64,000 bases of DNA from Darksidea phi. Lineage: Eukaryota > Ascomycota > Dothideomycetes > Pleosporales > Lentitheciaceae. The position numbers and the translations under genes are program-made. Positions within the stretch are counted from its first letter, which is position 1. Each line of letters opens with the position of its first letter. The notes under the pieces were generated by a model that did not search any database, was not told the DNA's origin, and was given only the letters and a program-made list of their open reading frames with translations. The stretch spans positions 28,864 to 92,863 of the forward strand of contig JASJFT010000184.1 of the NCBI GenBank assembly GCA_030770425.1, written 5' to 3'. Shown piece by piece: positions 46,983 through 58,864 of this stretch.

Positions 46983-48422
46983 ATGCCACCGAAAGGCTCG
47001 AAGAAGGCGTCCGCAGCTGCGCAGTCCCAGACGCTCGTCCTCGACAATGGCGCCTACACGCTCAAGGCCGGCCTCGTGTCCACCTCTTCCGCAGACCCCA
47101 GCTATGACAGCTGCGCGGTGATCCCAAACTGTATCGCGCGTAGCACGCGCGACAAGTGCACCTACGTCGCCTCAGAGCTTGCGCAATGCAAAGACTTTGG
47201 TGAACTGGCGTTCCGCAGGCCGGTGGAGAGGGGGTTCATAGTTAACTGGGAGGCAGAAAAGGCGATCTGGGAGCATGAGTTCATGGGCACGGATGCGGGG
47301 GAGGGGCTAAGGGTAGGTACGATCTGAACTTGACCTGAATGGGTGCGGTATTGAAGGCTGATTGGGATAGTGTGACCCCAAGACGACAAATTTGGTCTTG
47401 ACGGAGAAGCCGAATTGTCCTAAGGAGCTCCAGAAGAACTGCGATGAGATTGTTTTCGAACAATTTGAATTTGCGGCCTACTATCGCTGCGTTGGTGCGT
47501 ACAGTTCACACCCTCCTTGATAGACAGACAACTAACGTTTGAAGGTGCAACATTGAACGCATACCACCCCTACAGCCCCGACTCCCTCTTCTCCCTTCCG
47601 CAAGAATGCCTCCTTATCATCGATACCTCGTATTCCGACACAACCATAACACCCATCTATAAAGGTCAGCTCGTTCAGCCCGCAGTACGGCGCCTCACCG
47701 TCGGCGGCAAGCTGCTCACCAACTACCTCAAAGAGCTGTCATCGCTCCGCCATTATAACATGATGGAAGAGACATACCTGCTCAACGAGGCTAAGGAAGC
47801 TGTCTCCTTCGTGGCGCCCTCAGCTGCGGAATTTTCCAAAGACCTGGAACGGACATGGAAGGGAAGGCTAGGCGACAAGAGGACACTTGATTCGAGCATC
47901 GTGCTAGACTACGTGCTGCCAGACTACGAACAGTCTATTCACGGCTATGCGAGGCCCCATGACCCTGTCAAGTCAAAAATGCGACGCGGTCTGCAACCGG
48001 TCCAAGGGCCGAGGGAAGACCTGCTTCCTCTAGGCAACGAACGCTTCACCGTTCCAGAACTACTCTTCAACCCCACCGACATAGGCATCCAAGAAGTGGG
48101 TCTCCCAGCGGCCATCATGGAGTCTCTCGGCACTCTTCCCGAGGTTTTGAAGGTCGGCATGCTGGCGAATATGGTGGTGGTGGGTGGGAACTCCCTCATT
48201 CCGGGCTTCATGGATAGGCTGGAGTCCGAGTTGAGAATGCTTGTACCAGCGAATTACTTGCTGAACATCGTAAGGGCAGAGGACCCGATCAAGCACACGT
48301 GGCTAGGTGGTGCGCGATTCGCAAGTGAACCACACAGGCTGAAGAGTGTTCTAGTCACAAAGGCGGAATATGATGAGCGTGGGTCTGGCTGGCTAGTGAG
48401 GAAGTTTGCTGGAGGAGTGTGA
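46983..48422 (+). CDS. ARP6: Actin-related protein Arp6
   Basis: Three exons (46983-47312, 47371-47494, 47545-48422) give 443 aa in phase. The start is the ATG at 46983 (MPPKGSKKAS); an ATG 29 codons earlier in frame is possible but adds nothing conserved. The nucleotide-fold signature TLVLDNGAYTLKAG is followed by IPNCIARSTRDKCTYVA, FRRPVERGFIVNWEAEKAIWEHEF and KELQKNCDEIVFEQFEFAAYYR, the Arp6-specific pattern. Later come LLIIDTSYSDTTITPI, LLFNPTDIGIQEVGLPAAI, MVVVGGNSLIPGFMDRLESE and TWLGGARFAS. Arp6 is a subunit of the SWR1 complex, which exchanges H2A.Z into nucleosomes, and acts in the nucleus. Conserved length and motifs make this assignment firm. Confidence 0.93.
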
Positions 48423-49040
48423 ACGAGAAGGACGTGTTCTTGCAGGGTAGCCGCGTGTATGAAAATTTATATCTGATCAGAGCTGACAATCTAAACTCCC
48501 CGGAACAAGTGCAGTCGATTACTATGACAGCACCTTCTCGTACCTGTCCTAAACGCCACGACTAAGTACAGTAGATGCGAAAGGTACCGCATTTGGTTTC
48601 GACCAAGAACCGAGCACGAAAGCGGAGTTACTGCACTGCCACCACCTGCCTATTCCGGCATCGCCTCCCGGCAGCTCTCGAACCCTGAGCGACTCACAAT
48701 CCTCCCCTCACCCCCGTGGTGTCTCTATAATTTCCGCCGAGCAGCGACCTCCTGCGCTTTGCTGAAGCCATCTTGCCAAGATGTGACGCTCGCAGCACGG
48801 GAGAGGTCGCATTCTTCCAGCCTTACTGTCATCGGCGAGCGCGATGCGGGAATGCTTTGCAGCTCCCATATTCAGGGCCAATGCATCCCTGCACGTGTGT
48901 TTATGTAGCTCATTGTAATCATTGGATACGAATTGCTCCTCGCGTGTTCCCGCGTGTTCCTAGTGCTCAGTGCAGGATATATATATAAGGTAGCTATTCC
49001 TCTGTTCCGAGATGGGCACACGACCAGTTTACACGCCAAT
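48423..49040. other. Spacer upstream of the phytase-like gene
   Basis: Carries the 3' flank of ARP6 and the promoter of the next gene. TATATATATAAGG at 48977-48989 lies about 55 nt before the ATG and looks like a TATA box. No gene seen. Confidence 0.55.
48977..48989 (+). promoter_or_regulatory. Candidate TATA box of the phytase-like gene
   Basis: An alternating TATATATATAA stretch 52-64 nt upstream of the ATG at 49041. Distance and sequence suit a fungal core promoter, but no transcription start is known. Confidence 0.5.
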
Positions 49041-50887
49041 ATGCTATTTTCCGTCCTTTTTGGTCTCCTTGCTCTGTCTCAGCTCGGAAGCGTCGTTGCG
49101 ACGCCCGTAGCTCGTGATGATCGGCAAGCACCGGCGGTCAACGTGACGACATGCAACGGCAAAAAGTACATCTATGAAGAGCTCGCTGGTTGGGGTATTT
49201 TGGCCGGTGACTCTCGAGACAAGTTTGGAGACACAATTGGTGGCATTGGTAGCGCTATTGCTCTGGACAAGAAGTCGTGGAAGAAGAAGGGCGATAAGGA
49301 GGGGTATGATGCGATCCTATACGGCTTGCCCGATCGTGGGTGGAACACCCAAGGCACCCAGAACACGCAGTCACGTATCCATAAGTTTGCCGTTTCGCTG
49401 GATATTGTGTCCGCGACCCTGGAGAAGCCGGCTTCACCCAATTTCCAGATCAAGTACCTTGACACTATTCTCCTTACTGGACCTGACGGTACTCCGGTGA
49501 CAGGTAAAACGGATCCTCGGATCGTATTAGAATCGATGTTAACCGTACGTCAGGTCTTGACGCCGACCCAACGGGCCACCTCTCCTACAAAGACTTCCCA
49601 GACCTCCCTGTTGCGACTTGTAAGTTTGGATCGGCTAGCGGACTATATTGCGGCTGACCCTTATAGATACCGGGGACGGGTTCGGAGGTGACGGACCGGG
49701 CGGTCAACGGATATCGGTGGATGCGGAGGGCTTGGTCCTGGGCGGCGATGATACTTTCTGGGTCAGCGATGAATATGGTGAGACATCAGGACAAGAAACG
49801 TGCAATACTGACTATCTTCAGGCCCATACATCTACCAGTTCGACAAGCGCGGCAAAATGATCAACGCCATCCGCCCACCGAATGCCTTTATTCCGATTCG
49901 TAATGGCACCGAGAGGCAAGTTAGCCACTTTCGCATGTACTATACTAGGCTGACCCTATCCAGTTTCAACGCTGCGTCGCCACCCATCTACAACCAGGAT
50001 TTCGAGGTCAACCCCGAGGATCCCGAGACGGGACGTGGGAACAACCAGGGACTTGAGGCTCTCACTGCCGACCCGAAGGGCAAGTATTTGTACGCTATGC
50101 TACAGAGCTCAACGTAAGTGTAATACTGTATCAGGCTGGAAAAAATACTGAAAATTATGGTAGCATTCAGGAAGGCGGCAAGAAATCGTCAAACCGCCGC
50201 AATACTCGTCTTTTGAAATATCGGATCAAAGGCAACAACGCCGAGTACGAGGCCGAGTATGTCGTTCAGCTCCCCATCCTTCCGTCTGGTAAAGTTGCAG
50301 GGCAGAGCGAGATCCACTTTATCTCCGAAACCCAATTTCTCGTGCTCGCCCGCGATGGTGACGCCGGTCACGGCCAAGAGAACTCGGAATCTCTCTATCG
50401 CAACGCAGATGTTTTCGACATCTCCAAGGCCACCAATATTAAGAGCGATAAGAACGACGCCTTCAGCGGAGCCGTCGCGAGCTCCAAGGGTGTACTCAAC
50501 GCCGACATCGTTCCTGCCACGTATTGTCCCTGGTTGTCCTTCAACAATAACGAGCAGCTCGGCCGCTTCGGAGCTCATAATGGAGGAGCACAGGATGCGA
50601 GCCTACTTAACGAGAAATGGGAAAGCTTTGCTCTGGCGCCAGTCGAAGACGAATTCAAAACGAAGGGCGATGGCGAGGAATACTACTTGATCTCGTTCGC
50701 TGATAACGATTTCATCACCCAGAATGGTCAGTCATTTTCACCCGACTCTCGTATTATTTACTGACTTGGTTGTGAAGGATACATCAACAGTGGGAAGAAT
50801 CAGTACGCTGACGAGTCGGGTTTCAACCTGGACACGCAAGTTCTCGTCTTCAAGGTCAGGCTACCGAAGGGCTCTGATCCATTGTAA
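49041..50887 (+). CDS. Secreted esterase-like / phytase-like beta-propeller protein
   Basis: Seven exons (49041-49503, 49554-49619, 49667-49777, 49822-49915, 49964-50113, 50164-50726, 50778-50887) give 518 aa in phase. A signal peptide (MLFSVLFGLLALSQLGSVVA) is followed by the phytase-like (PF13449) pattern: GGIGSAIALD, YGLPDRGWNT, GLDADPTGHLSYKD, DAEGLVLGGDDTFWVSDEYGPYIY split over several exons, NQGLEALTADPKGKYLYAMLQS, YVVQLPILPSGKVAGQSEI and FLVLARDGDAG, ending QVLVFKVRLPKGSDPL. Despite the family name, true phytase activity is not shown for most members. N-glycosylation sites occur (NVTT near residue 35, NGTER). Intron 4 (49916-49963) has a GC donor (GCAAGT). Introns are all 45-55 nt. Extracellular location is inferred. 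Confidence 0.88.
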
Positions 50888-51024
50888 CTGCTTGCTTTTT
50901 GATACCACCCTCGGATGGGGATTATCTTGATTCAATCGTCATCCCAAAAACATCTCAGCATGGCACCTCCATTCGAGCAATGTACTTTCGTGGTGCTTCT
51001 CAACTAATGCCGGCTAACGTTATC

Positions 51025-51545
51025 CGTGGCTTGAAGCCTCCACCCCCGTTAACACCACAACCAATATTGCGGCGTACAATCATGCCGTCAGCAGGTTAAC
51101 CAAAACAGGCCCAGACTCCACGACCCTTTGGCGTCCCAGGTTTGGTAGTCACGGCACTATCAGGTTCTAGGCCTTTGGCGTGTCTCTTTGACTCACACGC
51201 AGGTACCTCCTCGCCTCCGTAGTCCCCGCTTCCACCGAAGCCGGCCTGCCCATGGAATCCCTCCCCGCCCTCTTCGCCGGCATCACGACCGGCAACTTCA
51301 CCGCCGTCCCCGCCATCACTCCCGAAATCCTACTCACTGCCGGAGCCGCGGCCCAAAAAGCATATCTGGAGAGTTTTAGGATTGTACTTCTATTCTGCTG
51401 TTCTTTTTGGGATGTTGTTGATTCTTCTTTATATTTGAGCCCCAGTTTCGATATGTATTTGAGTATGAAGGTGGCGAAGAGGTTGCAGAACATGGATGAG
51501 AAGATGCAGGGCGAAGGGCATGAGAGGGAGGGTGGTGCTGTGTAA
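51025..51545 (+). pseudogene. C-terminal relic of an MFS (DHA14/TRI12-type) transporter
   Basis: Fragments of an MFS drug-efflux C-terminus lie in order but in different frames. A LEASTPVNTTNIAAY...TLWRP piece is near 51031-51130. RYLLASVVPASTEAGLP, SLPALFAGITTGNFTAVPAI and KAYLESFRIV follow at about 51203-51382. A TM-like FYSAVLFGMLLILLYI in another frame ends in TGA at about 51436. Then SPSFDMYLSMKVAKRLQNM returns to the earlier frame. The net pattern (LFAGI..GNFTAVPGI, KAY..SF..VFY, VAKRLQ) is typical of fungal 14-TM efflux pumps. The N-terminal ten or more TM segments are absent upstream, where the phytase-like gene lies directly. No function is expected. Confidence 0.65.
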
Positions 51546-52381
51546 GCTCTCTTACTCCTCTGAGCATGGAAGGGAGCCGGAAGGCTACGGGGTCATTGGT
51601 GATACCATAATAGTATGATTATTTCGAGGGTGTATAGTAGTTTGGACAATGAAGCTTGATGCTCTCAACCTTTTCATGCATCTGACTTCTTTGTTCATTC
51701 GCGGAATAGAGCATCAAGACGCACACAGGCCATGATAACGTTCTTCCCTAACCTTTTCCTTCGCCGCAATGAATCTTTCTAGGAACCTGAATCTTGGACG
51801 TGCGACCAACTCTTGCCATGTTTCCCGAGCCATTCTACCGGAACCGACCTTATGGGATAGTACACCATACTTTTCATGCAGATACACCGCATGTCCTGCG
51901 CATTCGAAAATTTTCCAGCAACCCTGATCTTCTTTCGTCCCGGTGTACGCTGCTGTAGTAAGCGAGCGGAGCAGTCCCGCTCCAAGAGTTGTGGCTCACA
52001 TGGGCTTCGCGTCGATGCCGTATGCGGAGTCTACCTCGTCCCACTCCCATTTTTATATGCACGCAGCTGAAAACGGTGCTCTTGCCTCGTCTCGTGGCTG
52101 CGCGTTTCGACTTGTATGATTCACGGACCGAAAAATACGTGTTGGTGATGAATCTACGTCTGTTGAGTCCGGGTTCTCTTTGATGGTTTATGCGTTCAAG
52201 CCAGTCGGATACTAGATTTCGCGACAGGAGAATGAGTTCCTTGTTCGTTTCGCCAGGAATGTGCTACTTCGATTTGGTTGTCGGCTTCTATCCAGATGCG
52301 GCGGATGACTTGGGCTCCCGAGCCGGCTACTTCGTTTGTTTCGATGCGTGCTATCCTTCCAGCGCGCCACCAGGCTCTTGA
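51546..52381. other. Spacer
   Basis: Between the MFS relic and the receptor-L-domain gene. Short open stretches only; nothing recognised. Confidence 0.5.
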
Positions 52382-53801
52382 TCAAGCAGGCAACTCATGC
52401 CGCACAAGCGGCGACAAACTCGAAACAGTCGTTACACTTATAGCGTCACTACTCGGCTCAACCTTCCTCGCTCCAGAACCCGCATCCAGTTCCGCCGGCC
52501 ACGCAGCGGGCAGCTCTTGCACCGTCCTCCCCGCCGGCATCTCCAGCCTGGTCTTTGGCGTCTCCAATTCCTTGAGCGACGTATGATTGCTTGATATTGA
52601 GTCGGGTAGCTCCACAGAGTCGGCTTTGGGGTCTTTAGGGGTGATTTCTTGGACTTGTTTGCGGACTCGGCGGCGGTTATAGAGGTATGCGCCGAGGCCG
52701 GCAAGGAGGCACATTATAATGCCGATAATTATGCCTGCGGTAGCAACCTTTCCCTGGACTTCTCCTCCACTGTTTGCTGCATCGGTAGCGGTAGCCGAGG
52801 TTGCCGTGGGCGTCGAGGCGGTGCTTGAGTTTCCTGATGTCGATGGAGCGCTCCCTGACTGCGTATTTGCCGTGCAATCGTAGTGGCCTGCGAGTTTTTT
52901 CTCCTTCAAACTATCACAAAATGCTTCGATATTAGCTGTAGACTCCACACTCAGCGCGCCATTGATCTGGCTCAGCGCAGGCATGGAGATGTTCGCGTAG
53001 TCCCCATTGAGTTGCACAAACCCCCCGATAGTCTCTAGCTTTGTAAAGGCAAGCGTTTCGACATTATTTCTGGATATGTCGAGGCCGCCGTAGATGCCAC
53101 TAATGGATGATACATCAATGATTTTCAGTGACGGGTTTGAAGAGAGTGTAAGCGCGCTGTTGGCGTTGATGGAGTTGTATGGTATCTTGAACGACTCGAG
53201 GTTGTCGTTCGCGGTAATGTTCAGGCCTGCGCCGACAGGCCATGTGAGCCAGTCTAGGCTCTTCAGTGAAGTATTGTAGATGGTGATTTCTTGAATTTCG
53301 CCCTCAATAGCTCCGGTTGCGATCTCGCAATTATCCAATTTGGGCAGCGCTGACCACTTCAACGACGAGAAGTTCTTGAGTGCCGGCACCTTCAATTCTT
53401 CCAGCAACGGTAAGTTGTTGAGCGTAAAGCTCGTTACTGATTCAAGGGATGTAGAAGATAGCGAGCGTAGTTTGGCAACATTCTCGATGTCGACGTTGCC
53501 TAATACAGTCTTCAGACCATCGAGCTTGATATTGTCGGGGCCATCCGCCGCAACGACGACGTTGCCCGTAAAGGTTGGACATTCAGAAAGGTCCGATACG
53601 TCTTGCGATGTCTTGATGGTGAGCGATTGAGACACGGGCGCGCAATCTGTGATAGAGGTTAGGATGTTCACTTCACCATTAGGAGACGCAACGGTAGCGT
53701 AGAAAAATGCACCCGAAGTGAATCAACATACCAGTAACACCCTGGACGCGCCAGATCACCGCCAGCACTACGAGCCAAAGGATTGATGCTCTGCAGTACA
53801 T
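52382..53801 (-). CDS. Receptor L-domain (Ecm33-like) cell-surface protein with TM tail
   Basis: Two exons (53732-53801 and 52382-53670) give 452 aa in phase. The first exon is a signal peptide (ILWLVVLAVIWRVQGVT). The extracellular part is a leucine-rich receptor-L-domain fold like Ecm33/Sps2: LTIKTSQDVSDLSECPTFTG, LDGLKTVLGNVDIEN, LESVTSFTLNNLPLLEEL, LSSNPSLKIIDVSSISGI and GGLDISRNNVETLAFTKLE. A Ser/Thr-rich stalk (STASTPTATSATATD) follows. Unlike yeast Ecm33, which is GPI-anchored, the end has a TM helix (VATAGIIIGIIMCLLAGLGAYL), a basic stop-transfer (YNRRRVRK) and an 85-residue cytoplasmic tail. A cell-wall integrity or sensing role is likely from the family; the tail suggests signalling, which is inference. 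Confidence 0.85.
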
Positions 53802-54570
53802 TCTGCTTCCGTGCGAGCCCAGAAGCACCCCTCAATCAAGCCATCAACACGCTTCCTATAAATCTGAAACAGCACAAAAATGGATAGAGAGCGACAGCGC
53901 AATGCAAAAGCGAGTGTATATCGAGACAAAACGAAGGGACGAAGAGTAACGAACCCCTCCAAGCCTAAGCAACGCGGGTCTGCCGGAAGTTTTGTCGCCC
54001 TCTCCCTGAATGCCATGACAATCTCTAACCCACGCGATCGGTATAGCAACGGGTCGGGGCCGACCAATGGGTCGTTTCCAAGCCGCGACACGCTCCACTT
54101 TCGACATGATGTCTCTTACCCTTTTGGGTCGTAGGATGAATCCCTAGATGCTCAGCCACGCTCACCGCGCGGAAACGCACGGTCGCACCAATGTATGAAA
54201 ATGACGTTAGAGGCGGGCTCAAAAGAACCTGGGAGACAACTCATATTGAAGTAGATGAAATATTCTAAGCAAGCATTTGGTGATGTAGAGTGCCTCAAGA
54301 GAAAAAGAACATGGACAGAAAGGTGTGGGGAAGATGAGGAAGATGGGGATGATTGACCGCACAGACCACGACACGCTCTCACAAGCAATTTCCGGGATTC
54401 GTTTAGTATGAACGAACCGTCCATAGAACCAACGGATTGCTCGTCAATGCAAAACACAGAGCAACCAAGGCTCTCTCTCAGCTTCTCAACCAGTCCGCAG
54501 AACCGAATCAACATGCCTAGCATAGACAGAGTTGTGGATGCATCCGTGATGAGCAAATACCGACGACTCG
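53802..54570. other. Spacer
   Basis: Shared upstream region of the receptor-L gene and the 3' flank of the Cys/His-repeat protein. No gene recognised. Confidence 0.5.
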
Positions 54571-57500
54571 CTACTCACTATCGGAACCCGATGTCGCCTC
54601 ATCACTTGAAGTTGTAGAATTAACCTCACTAGTGGGGCGTGACGTGTCGTGTCCGGACTCGTACTCTTCGACTCCCTCCATCTCGCCTTCGCTGAACTCT
54701 TGGTTGCCTCTCTTACGCGGAACTAAGGAGATTAGCAGGCCGCGGGTCGTGGCAACCTCATCCTGCCTATTGGCAGAGACGGATGAATCCTCCTCGCTAA
54801 TCTCTTGCTCCCGCGATGCATCAAGCTCCGTTTGTAGCTCTTCTTGCTTGATGCGGACCTCCTCGTTCTTAGCATCAAGGAAGGCATCGGTATCCGCAAT
54901 GGCAGAAGCTAGAGCTTCGTCATGCACTTGACCAACCTCAATGGCATCCCAGTAGTTCTTTGAGCAGATCTGATTATGGGTCGCGGTCTGCTTCCCTCTG
55001 CATTTCGAAGGCTTCCCGGTTCGTGTGATATTGTATGGCTTGCGTGGATGCCACTTGACCAGGCCCGGCGCATCTTGTCGAACGACGACTCCGTCCGGTA
55101 AATAAAAGTCCATTTCAGCATGTTTCCCTGAGCCAAACTTGTTCGATCCGCAGCCCGGACAGCTTCTCTTGTTGCCCGAGAGATAATAGCGCCCAAGCGC
55201 GTGATTCACGTCGCAGCGCCACGCAAACTCATCGCCTCGCTCTTTCTTTTCCCAATAAGCACAATCCGGAATATCTTGACCGTGCTCCATCATTTTCGAA
55301 CCACTGGGGTGAGGTCCAAGGTCAACAGGTTCAGGCTTAAGCTCAGGTGTAGGGTCCCGAGGCGGCGTCTTTGGACGGAGGAACTTTTCGACGGCCTCAA
55401 TTGCTCTCCGTCGAGCTACGTCGGCATTGGATCCTGTATTTATCGCATCCCAGAATGCCTCCTTGGCTATGCTATTGTGGGAGAGATGTTTTGAGCGCCT
55501 TGCTTTGACGTACTGCTTGCTTGGGTTCCAGATGACACCGGGCGCAGCTTGGTGGAAGTATGACCTAGATGGAAGATAAAAGTCCATCCATTTGAGACGA
55601 GGGTTATGATCGATAGAGGTGAAACAACCCACACAGTTCTTGCGGTCGCCGGCATTGTAGTAGTAACCCATGGCATGTTTGATACCACAGCGCCACACTG
55701 GCTTTTCTTCATCATAGGTCCGCTCAAAGTATGCGTCCGGCGGTAGCACCTGGTGAGGTTCAAGAGTGTTTGAGCCGCTAGGATGGGGAGGGAGGAGAAC
55801 TGGGCCTTCGGGATGAACTGCGACGCCACTGGTTGTCGGCCCAATTCTCCGTTTCTTTTTGGGCGGCTCCACAGATTCCGCCCTTCGCAGACTCTTTGCT
55901 TTCGATCGCTTATATTTCTTGGGTTTCGGAGCCTCCTTTGAAAGGGGCTGAGTACTAGCCTCGACATTATGAGAGGCTTCGGCAAGCTTTCTTTGTTGCA
56001 GAGCTGCCCGGAATATCTTTCGCTGTTCTATGGGCGCAGCAACATCGATCTTGTCCCGCACTTCAGCGTCGGGAGGCTTTAGGAAACCACGTGCCACGGC
56101 CTGTTCAACCACTGCCTTAATGTCGAGACCCGGACTCTGCGTTCGCTGTTGAGAGCGAGGCCATTTCGCAGTCAACCGGCGCTTGTGATCTTCAATAAGC
56201 CTGGTACGCCAAGCAAAGGCTTTCGGTCTCTGACTGTTGCCCTCCTCATCTTGAGGAGTTGCTGCCAGATTCTCCATAAGAACGTCAGGGCTGTAGCGGT
56301 CGATGAGCATCGCGAGGGGACTAGGCTCTTCATGTGTGCGACCTGCCTCAGGACGTTTTACGTTGTATGTGGCTGGGTCAGGACCGTGATGTCCCCCGGT
56401 GTAGATCTTACCTTTACCAGCAGAGATCTCTTTGTCCGATAAAGCATTGGAGACATGTCGAACGTCCGCAGCGAGAGACCGTTTAGGTTTAGAATCCGGA
56501 TTAGGAAGAGCTGTCAAGCCGTGAAGCCAATTCCCGCGGGTATCAATCTCAACCTTAGGACGAGTAGCGGCGCCGAGCGAGCTGCGATCCTTATTCTTCT
56601 TCGATAGCGGTTTTACTGCCCGACCGGTATGCAACACCTTCGTCTTGTCGTTGAAGAGTGTCCCAGCAACTTCGTCAATCTCCTCGAACGGCGAGCGATG
56701 CTTGCCAATGGGGTAGTCTTTCGTCGTGTATCGCACCATCGGGGGAGGATCAAAGGCTCGATGCCATGACTCATGCATCCGATGAACAACTGGAATGGCA
56801 TTTTCAGGGTAGAAGTCGTTGAACAGGCTCTTGTCGAACTGTTGAAAGTCCCAGAAGTGAACACTCTGCTTCCCACCATTGGCCAAGAGGTTGACGGTGC
56901 GAGAGTGAGCGTTCCAGACCATCTTGGTAACAATGTGGTTGACGCTGTTCGAAACCGTTTGCAAGTATCGCTTGACCCTCGTGTGGTCATCATGTGGTAA
57001 AATTGAACCTGAGTTGGCGAAGCATGTCAGAACAAATCAACAAGTGGGGTATCGGTACATGTAATCCTAGGTTCAAGGTCGCAGCGCCTTGTGAAATGTG
57101 ACGCTGAGATAAACGGTCCATACAGCTGGGTTACGCACCAAGTTGCTCAGAATGGAGTGCATGATTGATGAACGTCTTCAGGAACACAGCCTCGTACGTC
57201 TTTTGGTTAGCTTGGTACAGGACATAATCTGCGTAGTCTTCTCTAGTCGGTTCGCGTCGATTGGAATGTACCCCGATTCTGGATCGTTGCGAACGCGAAA
57301 GGCCGAACTTAGAGGACGGACGCACTTTAGCGGAGTCTACAAAGTTTTAGTGTTCAACTTATCATGCTACACTTGGAACATACCTAGAGGAAGAGGCTCT
57401 CCAAAAGGAAGATGCCACTGTTCATGAGACTCCTCCCCAAACTGAGCTGATTCCTGGTATGCTTCTTCGGCCGTTTGATCGGTAGCAACCGCATCGAGGA

Positions 57501-57579
57501 CAGGTTCACTGGGAGGTGGAGATTTAGGACCGAGAGAACCATCGCTCCAATCGATCTCGTCCTCAACGTCGTAACCCAT
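54571..57579 (-). CDS. 943-aa protein with duplicated Cys/His (zinc-ribbon-like) motif, function unknown
   Basis: Three exons (57384-57579, 57139-57336, 54571-57008) give 943 aa in phase. The start is the ATG at 57577-57579 (MGYDVEDEIDW). I do not recognise the family. The N-terminal ~200 residues are partly helical (YEAVFLKTFINHAL, RYLQTVSNSVNHIV). A basic linker (KPKKYKRSKAKSLRR, PPKKKRRIGP) looks like a nuclear localisation signal. Two related ~120-residue units follow. The first has PHPSGSNTLEPHQVLPPDAY, WRCGIKHAMGYYYNAGDRKN and CVGC; the second has PHPSGSKMMEHGQDIPDCAY, WRCDVNHALGRYYLSGNKRS and CPGC. Each keeps C-x3-H-x(14)-C-x2-C spacing and then MDFYLP, so metal binding is plausible. 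The C-terminus is acidic and Ser-rich. A nuclear, perhaps nucleic-acid-binding role is a guess. Confidence 0.75.
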
Positions 57580-58864
57580 TCTCCTAGGGGGCAACGTAAT
57601 GACTGATGAATATAATAGCTTCGTCGATGTGAAGAGGCAAAGAGAAGAGCCATGGAGCGAATGGGCGTTCGAAATGCATCACTACAGCGAGCATGCGCTT
57701 GTGCCTGATGCAAACGACCTTCCAAGGGGGCGGGTCAAAATCATGGACGATGAGTGTTGCCGTGTCGAGCGTTTGCTACCGGTGGACATAGGCAGCCCCT
57801 GGTCTCCAGACCCATGCCTTCAAGTCTTTTTCCCCTAGACATAAAAGAAAAGGGGCGTCTTTTGGAGAAATGATTGGCCGAGCAAAGCTTGTGGCCCTGT
57901 GCATTGAGCCTGCTGCACTCGGCTCGCTCAGCGGCGCGGGGGTACAAACGGGAGACGACATGATATATGCGTCAAGGCCGAGGAAATGGCCTCCCTATGT
58001 TGATTGCAAACCGATAAACGACTAAGCGGACGTCTCTGAAAGAGCAAACGAAGATCTCTGTACCAGCAATGATCGAGCTCTGCACAAAAAGGGAGCATAA
58101 AAGTGTACTCATCTGAGGAGTTGCCCACTAGGGAACGATAGACCAGTTCCATCAGCTAACACCGCCCGATCCTTGACAAGTGTCGCGAAAAGATATGGGT
58201 ATGCAATCCTGGTTGATTGGTGAGAGGCTGCTTTAGAGGTTAAAATTTCTAACGCAGCAGGCTTTAGTTGGTGGTTTAGGTATGTTAGTAGGTGCTGTGC
58301 TTCACCTAACAGCCTTTGGAAAGATTCACATCCCGAACCGTGATATGACGACCGAATCGCTAGAATTGGCTCCATTGGAGGGTGGCGAGAGCTTTCTGTT
58401 GCCGCCACAGAGGCTTCCTCGAAAGATACATGGATGAAGTGATTAAATCGTGAAGAAACCAGTGTCTCGCTATGCGGTGTCTTCATGGGGGAAGGAACCG
58501 CAAGTCTGATTGCATGGTTCTGGTACGGTGTGCTGATCGCAATCCGAGGCGGCGGGACAGGCACTGTCGCTAAGCGCAATTCCTGTTCCCAACAGCGACT
58601 TTTAAGCTCGAATGAGGGAAGCTCATAACCGTCATAACATGACTATCGTATCAGCAAGGAAGACAACGATGTTCCTCAATGGTGATGGAGCGAGAGGTGA
58701 GGCCGGGTTGAAGTGGGGACAGACGGGGTTTGCCAAGGTTAGCCACGATTGGCTAGCTTGTTTTAGCTTACACTCGAAGTATGAAATGTGGCAGCTCGGC
58801 GGCAGTCAAGTCCATTCCTCCCTGCAGACCAGTGAACACTCCTTAGATTTTGCGTTTATCAACA
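57580..58864. other. 1.3 kb spacer between divergent genes
   Basis: Separates the Cys/His-repeat gene (-) and the glucosidase II beta gene (+). A minus-strand open stretch at 58109-58579 (about 156 codons) lacks an ATG near its start and resembles nothing known to me, so it is not called. Confidence 0.5.

Noticed and set aside
58109..58579. 156-codon minus-strand open stretch
   Set aside because: No ATG within the first 31 codons, no recognisable domain, and no splice partner found.
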